Source of the DNA: Opitutus sp. GAS368
GTDB taxonomy: Bacteria; Verrucomicrobiota; Verrucomicrobiia; Opitutales; Opitutaceae
Assembly (NCBI GenBank): GCA_945871085.1
Contig: CAMBVX010000022.1
Coordinates: 1 to 37,438, forward strand
Length of the DNA stretch: 37,438 nucleotides
Reading direction: 5' to 3'
Both the position numbers and the translations under genes were made by a program. How positions within the stretch are numbered: position 1 is the first letter of the stretch; each line of letters starts with the position of its first letter. Positions 25,114-33,661 of this stretch are shown here, one piece after another. The notes below the pieces were generated by a model. That model searched no databases. It was given only the letters and a program-made list of their open reading frames with translations, and was not told the DNA's origin.

Positions 25114-25148
25114 TGTCATTGCGAGGAGCGCAGCGACGCGGCAATCCA
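25114..25148 (+). repeat. Dispersed repeat TGTCATTGCGAGGAGCG
   Basis: TGTCATTGCGAGGAGCGCAG (25114-25133) is followed by CGACGCGGCAATCC. It is a clear relative of the element at 10301-10391 and lies 10 bp past the PatB-like stop. No matching inverted end was found nearby, so this copy may be partial. Confidence 0.65.
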
Positions 25149-25214
25149 TCACTCCTTTCCCAGCGCGCCAGCGCTCCGCCACTCCTCGCTCCGCGCCCCG
25201 TTCCGCTTCCTCCC

Positions 25215-25718
25215 GTGCAACACCTCCCTCGCCTTCTATTCTTTACCGCGACCTTCACCGCGCTCGCTCTCGCCGCGGGGCAATACAGCTCTTTGCCCGC
25301 ACGGGTCGCCACCCACTTTGGCTCCGACGGACAGCCCAACGGCTGGCTCTCCCGCGACGCCCACACGCTCGGCCAGCTCGGTATCTCGCTCTTTGTCGGC
25401 GGCCTGTTTTTCGCGCTCACCCGTTATCTGCCCCGCGTGCCCGAACGCTTCGTCAACCTGCCCCACCGCGACTACTGGCTCGCGGCGAAACGCCGCGCCG
25501 AAACTTTTGCGTGGCTCGGCGCGATGCTCTTCTGGCTCGGCACTCTGCTGCAGAGTTTCCTCGCCTACGTTTTCCATGAAGTCTGGCGCGCCAACCTGAT
25601 CACACCGCCCGCACTCCGCCTCAACTCGCTCTGGCTCCAGCTGAGTCTCTTCATCGTCACCGTCGGCCTCGTCATCACGCTCCTCTTCCGTTTTCGCCGA
25701 CCGGAGGGCGGCCGGTGA
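25215..25718 (+). CDS. DUF1648-like membrane protein
   Basis: A 167-residue protein with four hydrophobic segments. After the first TM (about 5-22) comes the motif LPARVATHFGSDGQPNGWLS, characteristic of DUF1648 (an extracytoplasmic loop seen in SdpI-related membrane proteins). Three more TM segments follow (about 53-72, 100-120 and 140-160). The biochemical role of the domain is not established; SdpI of Bacillus uses related modules for immunity and signalling. GTG at 25215 puts the first TM at the N-terminus; the longer upstream frame overlaps the PatB-like gene and the repeat at 25114. It is followed by a toxin-antitoxin pair after 39 bp. Confidence 0.8.
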   Translation: MQHLPRLLFFTATFTALALAAGQYSSLPARVATHFGSDGQPNGWLSRDAHTLGQLGISLFVGGLFFALTRYLPRVPERFVNLPHRDYWLAAKRRAETFAWLGAMLFWLGTLLQSFLAYVFHEVWRANLITPPALRLNSLWLQLSLFIVTVGLVITLLFRFRRPEGGR

Positions 25719-25723
25719 GGCCG

Positions 25724-25729
25724 TTGACA
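25724..25729 (+). promoter_or_regulatory. Possible -35 box of the PIN toxin-antitoxin pair
   Basis: A consensus TTGACA lies 29 bp before the antitoxin ATG and 5 bp after the preceding stop. No good TATAAT-like -10 is found at 16-18 bp, so the promoter call is weak. Confidence 0.3.
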
Positions 25730-25757
25730 CTCCGACCTGTTTCTCCACGTTGCCGGC

Positions 25758-26024
25758 ATGACGCTCACCCTCCAACAATTCCGCCGCAGCTTCGGAAAAG
25801 CCCGTCGGGCCGCCGCCGCCGGCGACGAGGTTATTGTTACCGGCAGCGCAGGGGCCTCCTACGTATTCAAAGCCACCTCGGCGCCCAGGCTACCAGCAAA
25901 AGCCAAGACGTTTGGGGAGATGGCGGGGCATCACTTCGGCTGCATTGACAGCGGATTGGGCGACCTCTCGACCAACAAAAAATACCTCGCGGACTTCGGG
26001 AAGAAGAGCATGGGCCGGAGATGA
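25758..26024 (+). CDS. Putative antitoxin partner of the PIN toxin
   Basis: An 88-residue small basic protein. The N-terminal half (MTLTLQQFRRSFGKARRAAA, then GDEVIVTGSAGASYVFKA) resembles the Phd/YefM-type antitoxin layout, in which a small domain binds DNA and a flexible tail binds the toxin. The tail contains FGEMAGHHFGC and DLSTNKKYLADFG. The GDEVIVTG segment could also suggest an AbrB-like fold. The family is not certain, and the call rests mainly on context. Its TGA overlaps the ATG of the PIN-domain gene by 4 bp (ATGA), as in vapBC operons. Confidence 0.75.
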   Translation: MTLTLQQFRRSFGKARRAAAAGDEVIVTGSAGASYVFKATSAPRLPAKAKTFGEMAGHHFGCIDSGLGDLSTNKKYLADFGKKSMGRR

Positions 26025-26434
26025 TCACGCTGCTGGACACCGGCCCACTGGTCGCGTTACTCGACGTCCGGGATCAACATCACGACTGGGCCACGACGGA
26101 ACTTGGCTGCCTCCCTGGCCCATTCGTCACGCGCGAAGCCGTCATCGCGGAAACAAGTCAGCTGTTGATCGCCCATAGCACCGCTTTTTGGCGGGTGCTC
26201 GCGATGATGCGCGATGGATCGCTCGAGGTGGCTCAACACTTGCCGAAGGAAAGTCTCCCTTTGGAAAACCTGCTCCGTCGCTACGCCCCCCGGATGGATT
26301 TCGCCGACGCCTGCATGGTGCGTTTGTCCGAACTGCATCCGCAGGCCCGACTCGCGACGCTCGACTCCGACTTTTCCTTCTACCGGCGCCACGGTCGCGA
26401 GCGCATTCCGCTCCTCGCCCCGTTTGCCAAATAG
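26021..26434 (+). CDS. PIN-domain toxin (VapC-like ribonuclease)
   Basis: A 137-residue PIN-domain protein. The four acidic positions expected for Mg2+ binding are visible: Asp6 in MITLLDTGPLVALLD, Glu in TREAVIAETSQLL (about 44-47), Asp in MDFADACMVRLSE (about 96-99) and Asp in ATLDSDFSFY (about 116-118). The toxin should cut RNA, usually tRNA or rRNA in VapC proteins. Translation is coupled to the antitoxin by an ATGA overlap at 26021-26024. The gene is intact. The dus gene begins 7 bp after its stop, so the toxin may share a transcript with a tRNA-modifying enzyme. Confidence 0.9.
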   Translation: MITLLDTGPLVALLDVRDQHHDWATTELGCLPGPFVTREAVIAETSQLLIAHSTAFWRVLAMMRDGSLEVAQHLPKESLPLENLLRRYAPRMDFADACMVRLSELHPQARLATLDSDFSFYRRHGRERIPLLAPFAK

Positions 26435-26441
26435 CCGCCCC

Positions 26442-27554
26442 ATGCGCCTCGGGCCCTACGAACTTTCGTCGAACCTCTTTCTCTCGCCGCTCGCGAGCTA
26501 CACCAATTTGCCCATGCGCGTGACCGTGCGCGAACTCGGCGGTCTCGGTTGGGCCACCACAGATCTCGTCAACGCCCGCTCCCTCCTCGAGCGCAATCCC
26601 ACCGCGCTCAAGCTCGTCGCGTCGTCACTGGAGGATCGCCCGATGGCCATCCAACTCTTCGGCAGCGTGCCCGAGGAAATGCGCGACGCCGCCATGATGT
26701 GCCAGGAACTCGGCGCCCAGTCCGTCGACATCAACATGGGTTGCCCCGTGAAAAAAGTGACGAAGATCGGCGGCGGCTCCGCCATGATGACCGAGCTCGA
26801 CAAGACCGCCGCCCTCGTGCGCGGCATGATCGACGCCGTGAAAATCCCCGTCACTGCCAAGATGCGCCTCGGCTGGGACGAAGAGAATCTCACCGCGCCC
26901 GATCTCGCGCGCGTGCTTGAAGGCGTCGGCGTCGCCGCAATTTTTGTCCATGGTCGCACCCGCGCGCAGGGTTTCGCCGGTCGCGTCAATCTCGCCGGCA
27001 TTCGCGCGGTCGTGGAGGCGGTGAAAACCATCCCGGTCATTGGTAATGGCGACGTCACGACGCCGATCGCCGCCAAACACATGCTCGACGAAACGGGTTG
27101 CGCCGGCGTGAGCATCGGCCGCGGTGCCTTCTACGATCCGTGGATTTTTCGCCGCACCGAGCATCTGCTCCGCACGGGCGAACTCCTGCCCGAACCCGAT
27201 TTCACCGAGCGCCTCCGCGTGCTCCGCCGACACTTCGAGCGCTACTGCGAATTCTTCGGCGAGGAGTACGGCTGCCGTCTTTTCCGCAAAGTTGCGCCGT
27301 GGTATGCCAAACGTTTCGGACCCTCGAAGCCCTTCAAACGAAGCATTCTCGCCCTCTGCACCCGCGCCGATTTCGAGACGGCGATCGCCGAGTATTTGGC
27401 GTGGCGCGCGCAGTTCTGCGATGAGCACGGCGCGCTGAAGGACAAATTTCAACCCGAGCCCATGGTCGCGTCGTTCATGCGCGATCCCAACGCCGCCGAC
27501 ATTTTTGACCGCGACGCCATCCCTGTGCCCAAGGGCGCGATCGACACGTGGTGA
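26442..27554 (+). CDS. dusB: tRNA-dihydrouridine synthase (DusB-like)
   Basis: A 370-residue FMN-dependent enzyme that reduces uridine to dihydrouridine in tRNA. It has a TIM barrel with LSPLASYTNLPMRVTVRELG, the active-site Cys101 in DINMGCPVKKVTKIGGGSAM, the flavin/phosphate-binding VHGRTRAQGF and IGNGDV, and SIGRGAFYDPWIF. The C-terminal helical tRNA-binding domain contains RLFRKVAPWYAKRF. Motifs fit DusB better than DusA or DusC. ATG at 26442 is only 7 bp after the PIN toxin stop, suggesting co-transcription. Convergent with the tricorn protease gene. Confidence 0.93.
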   Translation: MRLGPYELSSNLFLSPLASYTNLPMRVTVRELGGLGWATTDLVNARSLLERNPTALKLVASSLEDRPMAIQLFGSVPEEMRDAAMMCQELGAQSVDINMGCPVKKVTKIGGGSAMMTELDKTAALVRGMIDAVKIPVTAKMRLGWDEENLTAPDLARVLEGVGVAAIFVHGRTRAQGFAGRVNLAGIRAVVEAVKTIPVIGNGDVTTPIAAKHMLDETGCAGVSIGRGAFYDPWIFRRTEHLLRTGELLPEPDFTERLRVLRRHFERYCEFFGEEYGCRLFRKVAPWYAKRFGPSKPFKRSILALCTRADFETAIAEYLAWRAQFCDEHGALKDKFQPEPMVASFMRDPNAADIFDRDAIPVPKGAIDTW

Positions 27555-27609
27555 GCCATCACCTTTCGCGTTCCCTCCGCCCAAGCTGGCGCGTGGCGGC
27601 GACCACGCG
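27550..27609. terminator. Short hairpins between convergent dus and tricorn genes
   Basis: GGTGA-gcca-TCACC overlaps the dus stop codon (about 27550-27563), followed by TTTCGC. CGCGTGG-cggcga-CCACGCG lies at 27590-27609, 9 bp from the tricorn stop. Neither has a strong T tract, so terminator function is tentative. Confidence 0.4.
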
Positions 27610-27618
27610 CGTGGCTGG

Positions 27619-30600
27619 CTACGGCTTTTGCGCCGGCCAACGCGGGGTGTATTTTGGATACGGCGGAATCGGATAATCCTTCGGCGGATTTTTCTTCAGC
27701 TCCGCCAGCACGATTTCGACGCCTTTTTCGAGCTGCGGATCGCGACCTTGGCGGACGAGTTTCGGGTCGTGGGCCACCTCGACGTCCGGGGCGATACCGA
27801 CGTTTTCGACCGCCCACTTGCCGTTGAGATCGTAGAGAGCCATGTGCGGCGCGGTCACGGTGCCACCGTCGATGAGCACCGGGTAGCCGCCAATACCCAC
27901 GAGGCCGCCCCACGTGCGTGTGCCGACGAGCGGGCCGGTGCCGGCCTTGCGAAAATACCAGGGCAACGCGTCGCCACCGGAGCCCGCAAATTCATTTATG
28001 AGCATCACCTTCGGCCCGAAGATCGCCGCGCCCGGTGAGTCGTTCACGGCGCCTTCGCGCGTGACGATGCGGGTGCGCAGCGGGCGGTTCAGGTAGTCGA
28101 CGATATAGTCGGCGAGCTGGCCGCCACCATTGAAGCGCTCATCGATCACCGCACCTTGCCGACCGACCTGCGCGAAAAAGTAGCGGTTGAAGCTGGTGTA
28201 GCCAGGCATCGCGGTGTCCGGCACGTAGACGTAGGCGATCTTGCCGCCACTGAGTTCGTCGACCTTGCGGCGGTTGCCTTCGATCCACGCGAGGTTGCGC
28301 AATGCAGACTCGCTCGCGACCGGCACAACCGTGACGTCGCGCGCTCCCGCGCCAGCGGCGTTCGGGCCGACGCGCAACACCGTCTGCTTCGACACGGTGC
28401 CGGCAAAGAGACTGAAAACCTCTTCGTTCGCCCGCAGTTCGCGGCCGTTGACGGCGAGGAGAAACTCGCCGGGCTGCACATTGACGCCTGGCTGCGTGAG
28501 CGGGGCCTTGGCGGACGGGTTCCAGTTCTCGCCATCAAACACGCGGGCAAACTGGTAGCGGTCGCCAACGATTGTGTAGTCGGCACCGAGGAGGCCGACC
28601 TTGATTTCCTTCATCTCGGGTCGCGCGCCCCCCGCGACATACATGTGCTGGATGCTGAGCTGGCCGAGCATTTCGGCGAAGAGGTAGTTGAGATCGGCGC
28701 GGCTCGCGATGCCGTCGAGGAACGGCGCGTAGATGCGCTCCGCCTGTGCGAGATCGATGCCGTGGTAGCCGGCGTCGTAGAAAAAATCGCGCTCGATGCG
28801 CCAGACTTCCTTGAACATCTGGCGCCACTCGGCGCGCGGCTCGACCCAGACTTCAAACGCCTCGAGCTTGAGGGCGCCCTCGCCGGCTTTCGGCGCCTTG
28901 TCGGCCCCCCCGATGAACCATTTCGCATCGGCTTTCCAAAGCATCTTCTCGCCCTTGGCCGCGAGATGAAACTCCTCGACGCCATCGAGAATCTTTTCCG
29001 TCTTGCGCGTCTTGAGATCGAAGCGTTGCAACGCGGACTTCGCGCCGCCCTCGCCGCGACCATCGGCAATCTGCGGGCCTTCGAGCACGTAGACGATGCC
29101 TTCCTTGCCGGCCGTGAGCGGGCCGTAATTTTTTTCCGGCAACGGCAGCGTGATGATGCGCTGGCTGAGACCTTCGAAATCAATGACGACCTTGCCGGGC
29201 TTCTGGTCTTTTTCCTTCGCCGTATCGGTGGCGGGCTGCGGGTCCGCTTTCGCGACAGCGTCAGCGGCGGGTTTGTCGGTATCGGCGGGCTTGTTGGCCT
29301 CCGCGATCTTCGGATCGGGGTCAGCCTTCTTCCCGGTTTCCTTTTCCTTGGCGTCGTCTTTCTCTTCGTCGCTCTCCGGGGCGAGCGGCGAGGGAAGATT
29401 TTTCGCGAGCACGGCGAGGTAGACGGCGCGCGTCACCGGATGCGCGTTCGAACTCATGTTGAAACCCACGGAGCTCAGGCCGAGGTCGGTGCTGGCGGTG
29501 AAATAGAGGTATTTGCCGCTCTTGTCCCAGCTGGGTGAGCGGGCGTCGCTCATGCCATCGGTGAACTGCGTGACCTTCGCTGCCTCGAGCGAATACACAA
29601 AAATGGCGCGGTGGTTGTTCGGCAGCTGCTTGGGGTAGGCGAGCCATTTGCTGTCGGGCGACCAGGCGATGGTGATGCCGCGACTGCGCACGTCCGCGTC
29701 GAACTTTACCGGCTGGCCAACGGCGAGATCGAGGAGCCAGAAACTGCCGCGTTTGTCGCTGTAGGCGATCTGCTGGCTGTCGGGCGACCAACAGAGGTTG
29801 TAGAAAAACGTGGGCGCGGGCCCGAGATCGATTTTCCGCACAACGCCGAGACCCGTCTGGTCGCGGAGGTGCAGCGCGTATTCACCCGACGCGTCGGAGA
29901 AATACGCGAGCGTCCTGCCATCCGGTGACCAGGCCGGATCGCGATCGGCGATGGCGGGGGTGCGGGTCAGGTTGCGCATATCGCCCTTTTCGGCGGGCAC
30001 GGTGACGATCTCGCCGTGCGTCTCGAAAACCGCGCGCGCGCCCGTCGGTGAAACGGCGGCGTGCGACAATTGCCGGGCAACAATTTTTTCAAAATGCGGG
30101 CGCGTCTGCGGCAGATCAGCGGAGAGGCGCACCGGCACGGTGCGTTCGCGGCCACTCGCGAAATCAAACACATGCAGCGAGCCGAACTGCTCGTAGACAA
30201 TGGCGCCGGGGCCGGCGGAGGCTGATTTCAGATCGAAGCCTTCGTTTTTCAAGAGCGAGGTCACGGCGCGGCTCTTCACGTCGTAACTGAAAAGCGTCGT
30301 GGCACCGGCCCGATCGGAGAGGAAATAGACTTTGTCGCCGACCCACAGCGGGTTGAAGTCGTTCGAGTTTTCGCGGGGGATGGGCGTGATCGCCGAGTCG
30401 GCGAGCGAGGCGATCCAAATGGGAGAGGTCTTGCCGCCACGATAATTCTTGATGGCGATATGGGCATCGCCCGCGCCGCCGCGGCGGTTCCACGTGGGCA
30501 CGTAGGCCAGCTGCGCAGCGTCGGCCGAAAAGGATCCCTGTACACCCATCGGGAGGGGCACTTCCGTCGGGAACCCACCGTCGATCGAAACGGTGAAGAG

Positions 30601-31011
30601 TTTTTCAAAGCGCGAGTAAGCTTCGCGCGAGGAACGGAAGAGGAGGCGCTTACCGTCGGGCGTCCAGGCGAGCGCGACGTCGGTGCCCGGGTGCATGGTC
30701 AGTCGGCGCGGTTCGCCGCCGGCAGCCGGGACCACGTAAACGTCCTCATTGGTGTCAAAATTTCCGGTGAACGCCACCTGTGTGCCGTCAGGGGAAAACA
30801 ACGGGTTGCTCGCCGGGCCGGGATCGCCGACGACGAGCCGGCGGGCCTCACCACCTTCACGGGCCACGATCCACAGACTCCCGCCATAGGCGAACGCGAT
30901 CTGGGTCTTGCTCAGCGTGGGCGACTGCAACAGCAGTGGCACCGGGGGCTGGGCCAAGAGGGTGCTCGCACCGACAGATGCGACGAGGAAGAGCAGCGCT
31001 AGTTTTTTCAT
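27619..31011 (-). CDS. Tricorn-type protease (S41 family, beta-propeller)
   Basis: An 1130-residue secreted peptidase of the tricorn family. A signal peptide (MKKLALLFLVASVGASTLLA) leads into the N-terminal propeller modules with TolB-like repeats (LFSPDGTQVAFTGNFDTNED, AWTPDGKRLLFRS, CWSPDSQQIAYSDKRG). A Lys/Glu/Asp/Pro-rich low-complexity linker follows at about 530-620. Then come a core domain with the catalytic His789 (LSIQHMYVAGG), a PDZ domain (GVNVQPGEFLLAVNGRELR) and the C-terminal S41 domain with nucleophile Ser1011 (EFAGSGGDALPW) and VENVGIAPDVEV. Length matches the family. Tricorn of archaea is cytosolic; the signal peptide here implies a periplasmic or outer-surface role, as in other Bacteria. 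ATG at 31011 gives the signal peptide. It is divergent from the marC-like gene. Confidence 0.94.
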   Translation of the reverse strand: MKKLALLFLVASVGASTLLAQPPVPLLLQSPTLSKTQIAFAYGGSLWIVAREGGEARRLVVGDPGPASNPLFSPDGTQVAFTGNFDTNEDVYVVPAAGGEPRRLTMHPGTDVALAWTPDGKRLLFRSSREAYSRFEKLFTVSIDGGFPTEVPLPMGVQGSFSADAAQLAYVPTWNRRGGAGDAHIAIKNYRGGKTSPIWIASLADSAITPIPRENSNDFNPLWVGDKVYFLSDRAGATTLFSYDVKSRAVTSLLKNEGFDLKSASAGPGAIVYEQFGSLHVFDFASGRERTVPVRLSADLPQTRPHFEKIVARQLSHAAVSPTGARAVFETHGEIVTVPAEKGDMRNLTRTPAIADRDPAWSPDGRTLAYFSDASGEYALHLRDQTGLGVVRKIDLGPAPTFFYNLCWSPDSQQIAYSDKRGSFWLLDLAVGQPVKFDADVRSRGITIAWSPDSKWLAYPKQLPNNHRAIFVYSLEAAKVTQFTDGMSDARSPSWDKSGKYLYFTASTDLGLSSVGFNMSSNAHPVTRAVYLAVLAKNLPSPLAPESDEEKDDAKEKETGKKADPDPKIAEANKPADTDKPAADAVAKADPQPATDTAKEKDQKPGKVVIDFEGLSQRIITLPLPEKNYGPLTAGKEGIVYVLEGPQIADGRGEGGAKSALQRFDLKTRKTEKILDGVEEFHLAAKGEKMLWKADAKWFIGGADKAPKAGEGALKLEAFEVWVEPRAEWRQMFKEVWRIERDFFYDAGYHGIDLAQAERIYAPFLDGIASRADLNYLFAEMLGQLSIQHMYVAGGARPEMKEIKVGLLGADYTIVGDRYQFARVFDGENWNPSAKAPLTQPGVNVQPGEFLLAVNGRELRANEEVFSLFAGTVSKQTVLRVGPNAAGAGARDVTVVPVASESALRNLAWIEGNRRKVDELSGGKIAYVYVPDTAMPGYTSFNRYFFAQVGRQGAVIDERFNGGGQLADYIVDYLNRPLRTRIVTREGAVNDSPGAAIFGPKVMLINEFAGSGGDALPWYFRKAGTGPLVGTRTWGGLVGIGGYPVLIDGGTVTAPHMALYDLNGKWAVENVGIAPDVEVAHDPKLVRQGRDPQLEKGVEIVLAELKKNPPKDYPIPPYPKYTPRWPAQKP

Positions 31012-31153
31012 GAAAAGGGGAGCCGGGGAGCAGACGCCCATCCCACGGGAGCCAGGCGGGGGAGGTGCCGGGGAGCGAAGCACACGCCCTCGCGATGGAA
31101 ACACCAAAAGCGCCCGCCTTGCACTGGCGGCCCTCGCCGGCGAACTTCCCCGC

Positions 31154-31834
31154 ATGTCCAACGTCTCTCACTTCTGGGAGCTCATCCTCGGCACGGTCAT
31201 CGCGCTGTTGCCGCTCATCAATCCCCTCGCCACGGCGCCGACGTTTCTCGCCATCACTGAGGGCGACACGCGCGAGCGGCGGCTCCAACAGCTGCGCATG
31301 GCGTGTGTTTACATGGTCGTCATCCTCGTGAGCTTTCTCGTGGGCGGACGGTTGATCATGGGATTTTTCGGCATCTCGATCCCCGGCCTGCGCATCGCCG
31401 GCGGCATGCTCGTGGCCGGGATCGGTTCCGCCATGCTCATGGCTCCGCCGCGCGATCCGGAAAAAGAGGACGCCGTCAACGCCGCCGCCCGCGCGAAACG
31501 CGACGTCGCTTTCTCGCCGCTCGCGATGCCGATGATGAGCGGTCCCGGCTCCATCGCCGTCACGATCGGTTTTACTTCTCTCTCCACCGGTTGGCTCGAC
31601 TACGTGGCGATTATCCTCGGGATCTTGATCGTCGCGCTTATCACCTACGGCACGCTGCGCCTCTCGGAGCGCGTCGTCGGTGTGATCGGTCTCAACGGCA
31701 TGAACGCGCTCTCGAAAGTCATGGGGTTTCTCATCCTCTGTATCGGTATCCAGTTTGTCGTGAACGGCGTGCTCGGCATCGCGACTGATCCCGCGGTGAT
31801 CAAGCTCATCCGCGACGCCGCCCTCGCGAAGTAG
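31154..31834 (+). CDS. MarC-family integral membrane protein
   Basis: A 226-residue membrane protein with six hydrophobic segments, matching the MarC family in length and layout. Characteristic motifs are the N-terminal LLPLINPLATAPTFLAITEG, the loop with RDVAFSPLAMPMMSGPGSIAV and the C-terminal LNGMNALSKVMGFLILCIGI. MarC was once thought to confer multiple antibiotic resistance, but this was not upheld and its function is unknown. ATG at 31154 is chosen over an upstream frame. It is divergent from the tricorn gene (142 bp between starts) and convergent with the RLKPRL-repeat gene. A short CCGCGC-acc-GCGCGG stem lies in that gap (31858-31872). Confidence 0.93.
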   Translation: MSNVSHFWELILGTVIALLPLINPLATAPTFLAITEGDTRERRLQQLRMACVYMVVILVSFLVGGRLIMGFFGISIPGLRIAGGMLVAGIGSAMLMAPPRDPEKEDAVNAAARAKRDVAFSPLAMPMMSGPGSIAVTIGFTSLSTGWLDYVAIILGILIVALITYGTLRLSERVVGVIGLNGMNALSKVMGFLILCIGIQFVVNGVLGIATDPAVIKLIRDAALAK

Positions 31835-31893
31835 CTCCTCACATGAAGTTCGCACCGCCGCGCACCGCGCGGATCGCACGCGGCGCGTTTGGC

Positions 31894-33564
31894 CTAATAT
31901 TTTCTGGTCACAACCGCGCCTGACTTGTCCTTGAAGACCAGTTGCTTCTTCTCGGAGTCAATGCTCGCGAACACGACTCCGAGCGCGGAATCCACCACAT
32001 CGCCCGCGCGGGCGAGACGGCTGTTCAAGATGATCTTCGCCGGTGTGCCTTGGATGACACCCGTGATTTTTACGTTGGCCACGAAGGTGCGGAAAGCGGG
32101 ACTCGCCTCCGCCACCGCGGCGACCTCCGAACTCGTCGCCGAGACCCCGGGCGCGAGCGTGGCCGACGCGGTGGCCGCCGGCTTGTTCGCCATGACGGCA
32201 CCTTTCGCGTTGCTAACTGCACCCGCATTTCCCGCCGTCGACCTGTCCACTGCCGGCCTCTCCGGCACCTCCTGACCCGCGAGGGCGTCGACGCGCGACT
32301 GTCCGCTGGCGGCACGCACCGCGACCGCGTCCTGCGCTTTGTTGATCGCATTCACCGGTGCCTGCGCGAGCGCGTTCATCGTGTCCGAAGGAGTGAGCGG
32401 CGCGGCGGCTTTGGTCGCGGCACTGGACGTGACCGGGGCGGTCGGCGTCGCGGCGTCAGCCACGGGTGCCACCACGACCGGCTTGGGCTTCACCACGACT
32501 GGCGGCGGCGGCGGGGGCGGCGGTGAAATCAATGTGGTCCACGCAAAATATCCGCCCACGCCCAGCACGAGCAGCGCGGCGACGCCGGCCAGCATCACGT
32601 TTTTCTTCAAGGCCGGGCGTTTCTTCGGGACGAGCGGAGCCGACTGCTCCTCCACGGGCGCCTCTGCGGGGACTGCGATGTGCGGGATCGGCGGCGCGGT
32701 GTGACCCGTGGCGGCAGGCGCGACCATCGGAAACGGCGGAGGCAGTTTTGGCGCGGCCGGCGGCGGGGGCGCACCTTCGGCGCCACCCGCTGCGCTCGGG
32801 GGCGGCGGAAGCGCGGACTTCGGTTTCCCCAAACCGGGCGGCGGCGGAAAATTCGGGCCGGGCGGTGGTGGCGCGGCTGGAACAGTCGGTGCCGCGCCGG
32901 CGGCGGCCGTAGCTGGCACAGGCGGTGCACCCACCTTGGCCTTCAGCTTAAATTTCACGCCTTCGCCCGCCGGCGCTGGCGCCACCGCGGGTGCCGGCGT
33001 CGAGGGCGTGGCCACGCTCTCCACCGGCGCGGGTGCCGGCACTGCGGCCGGTTCCGGCGTGATCGGTACAACCGGGAGCTCGATCGCCACCGGTGGCGGG
33101 GTCTCGGGCGCTGCCATCGGCGCTGACACCGGACCTGCACCCGCATCCGCCCCAGCGACCGGAGCGACCACCCGGGGCTTGAGTCGTACGCGAGGTGCCG
33201 CCGCCGGGGTCGCACTCTCGCCCTCGACGATCGGCGCGATCACGGGGGCCGCCGGGGCCGGAATAATTTCCGCAACCGCAACCGCAGGCGCGGGCTCCGG
33301 CGAAACCGGAGCCGGTGGCGGTGGCGGGGCGACCTCGATGGGCGCAGTCGCCACGACCGCCGCAGGTTCCGTCGTCGCCAAGCTCGGAGTGAGGCGCGGC
33401 TTCAAGCGCACCTTCGGCGGCTCGGCCTCGGCCGGAGGCGGCGCGACCGGAGGCGGCGGGGGCGCAGCCGCGGCGGGAGCGGCGGGCGGAGTGTCCGACT
33501 CAGCAAGTTTCAGCCGCGGTTTTAGACGCAACGCGGGGGGCGGAGTCGATGGCTCTTCACTCAT
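31894..33564 (-). CDS. Pro/Ala-rich single-pass membrane protein with RLKPRL repeats
   Basis: A 556-residue protein that I cannot assign to a family. The first 315 residues are Pro/Ala/Val-rich and punctuated by four basic motifs: LRLKPRLK (12-19), VRLKPRL (52-58), VRLKPRV (126-132) and VKFKLKAKV (203-211). One TM segment follows a KKRPALKKN stretch (about 323-345), so the N-terminal part should be cytoplasmic. After a Pro/Val linker the exported C-terminus (about 495-556) has a compact domain, VKITGVIQGTPAKIILNSRLARAGDVV. This resembles the GspB/PilP-type beta domain of secretion and pilus systems. That resemblance is by eye only. ATG at 33564 gives a normal start; the upstream frame is intergenic. 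Divergent from a small lipoprotein gene. Confidence 0.8.
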   Translation of the reverse strand: MSEEPSTPPPALRLKPRLKLAESDTPPAAPAAAAPPPPPVAPPPAEAEPPKVRLKPRLTPSLATTEPAAVVATAPIEVAPPPPPAPVSPEPAPAVAVAEIIPAPAAPVIAPIVEGESATPAAAPRVRLKPRVVAPVAGADAGAGPVSAPMAAPETPPPVAIELPVVPITPEPAAVPAPAPVESVATPSTPAPAVAPAPAGEGVKFKLKAKVGAPPVPATAAAGAAPTVPAAPPPPGPNFPPPPGLGKPKSALPPPPSAAGGAEGAPPPPAAPKLPPPFPMVAPAATGHTAPPIPHIAVPAEAPVEEQSAPLVPKKRPALKKNVMLAGVAALLVLGVGGYFAWTTLISPPPPPPPPVVVKPKPVVVAPVADAATPTAPVTSSAATKAAAPLTPSDTMNALAQAPVNAINKAQDAVAVRAASGQSRVDALAGQEVPERPAVDRSTAGNAGAVSNAKGAVMANKPAATASATLAPGVSATSSEVAAVAEASPAFRTFVANVKITGVIQGTPAKIILNSRLARAGDVVDSALGVVFASIDSEKKQLVFKDKSGAVVTRKY

Positions 33565-33661
33565 GCGCGACAGCAAAGTGAAATTTCGTCGCGGCGCGAA
33601 AACAAAAAGTTTCCCTCGCCGTCCCTGTTCCCCACCACCACGTTCGCGGCCCCATTCTCTT

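Noticed and set aside
32708-33661. Very long open frame on the plus strand (Gly/Ala-rich protein)
   Set aside because: It is the complement of the Pro/Ala-rich gene on the minus strand. Only its last part, from 33662, is a real gene with a lipoprotein signal.
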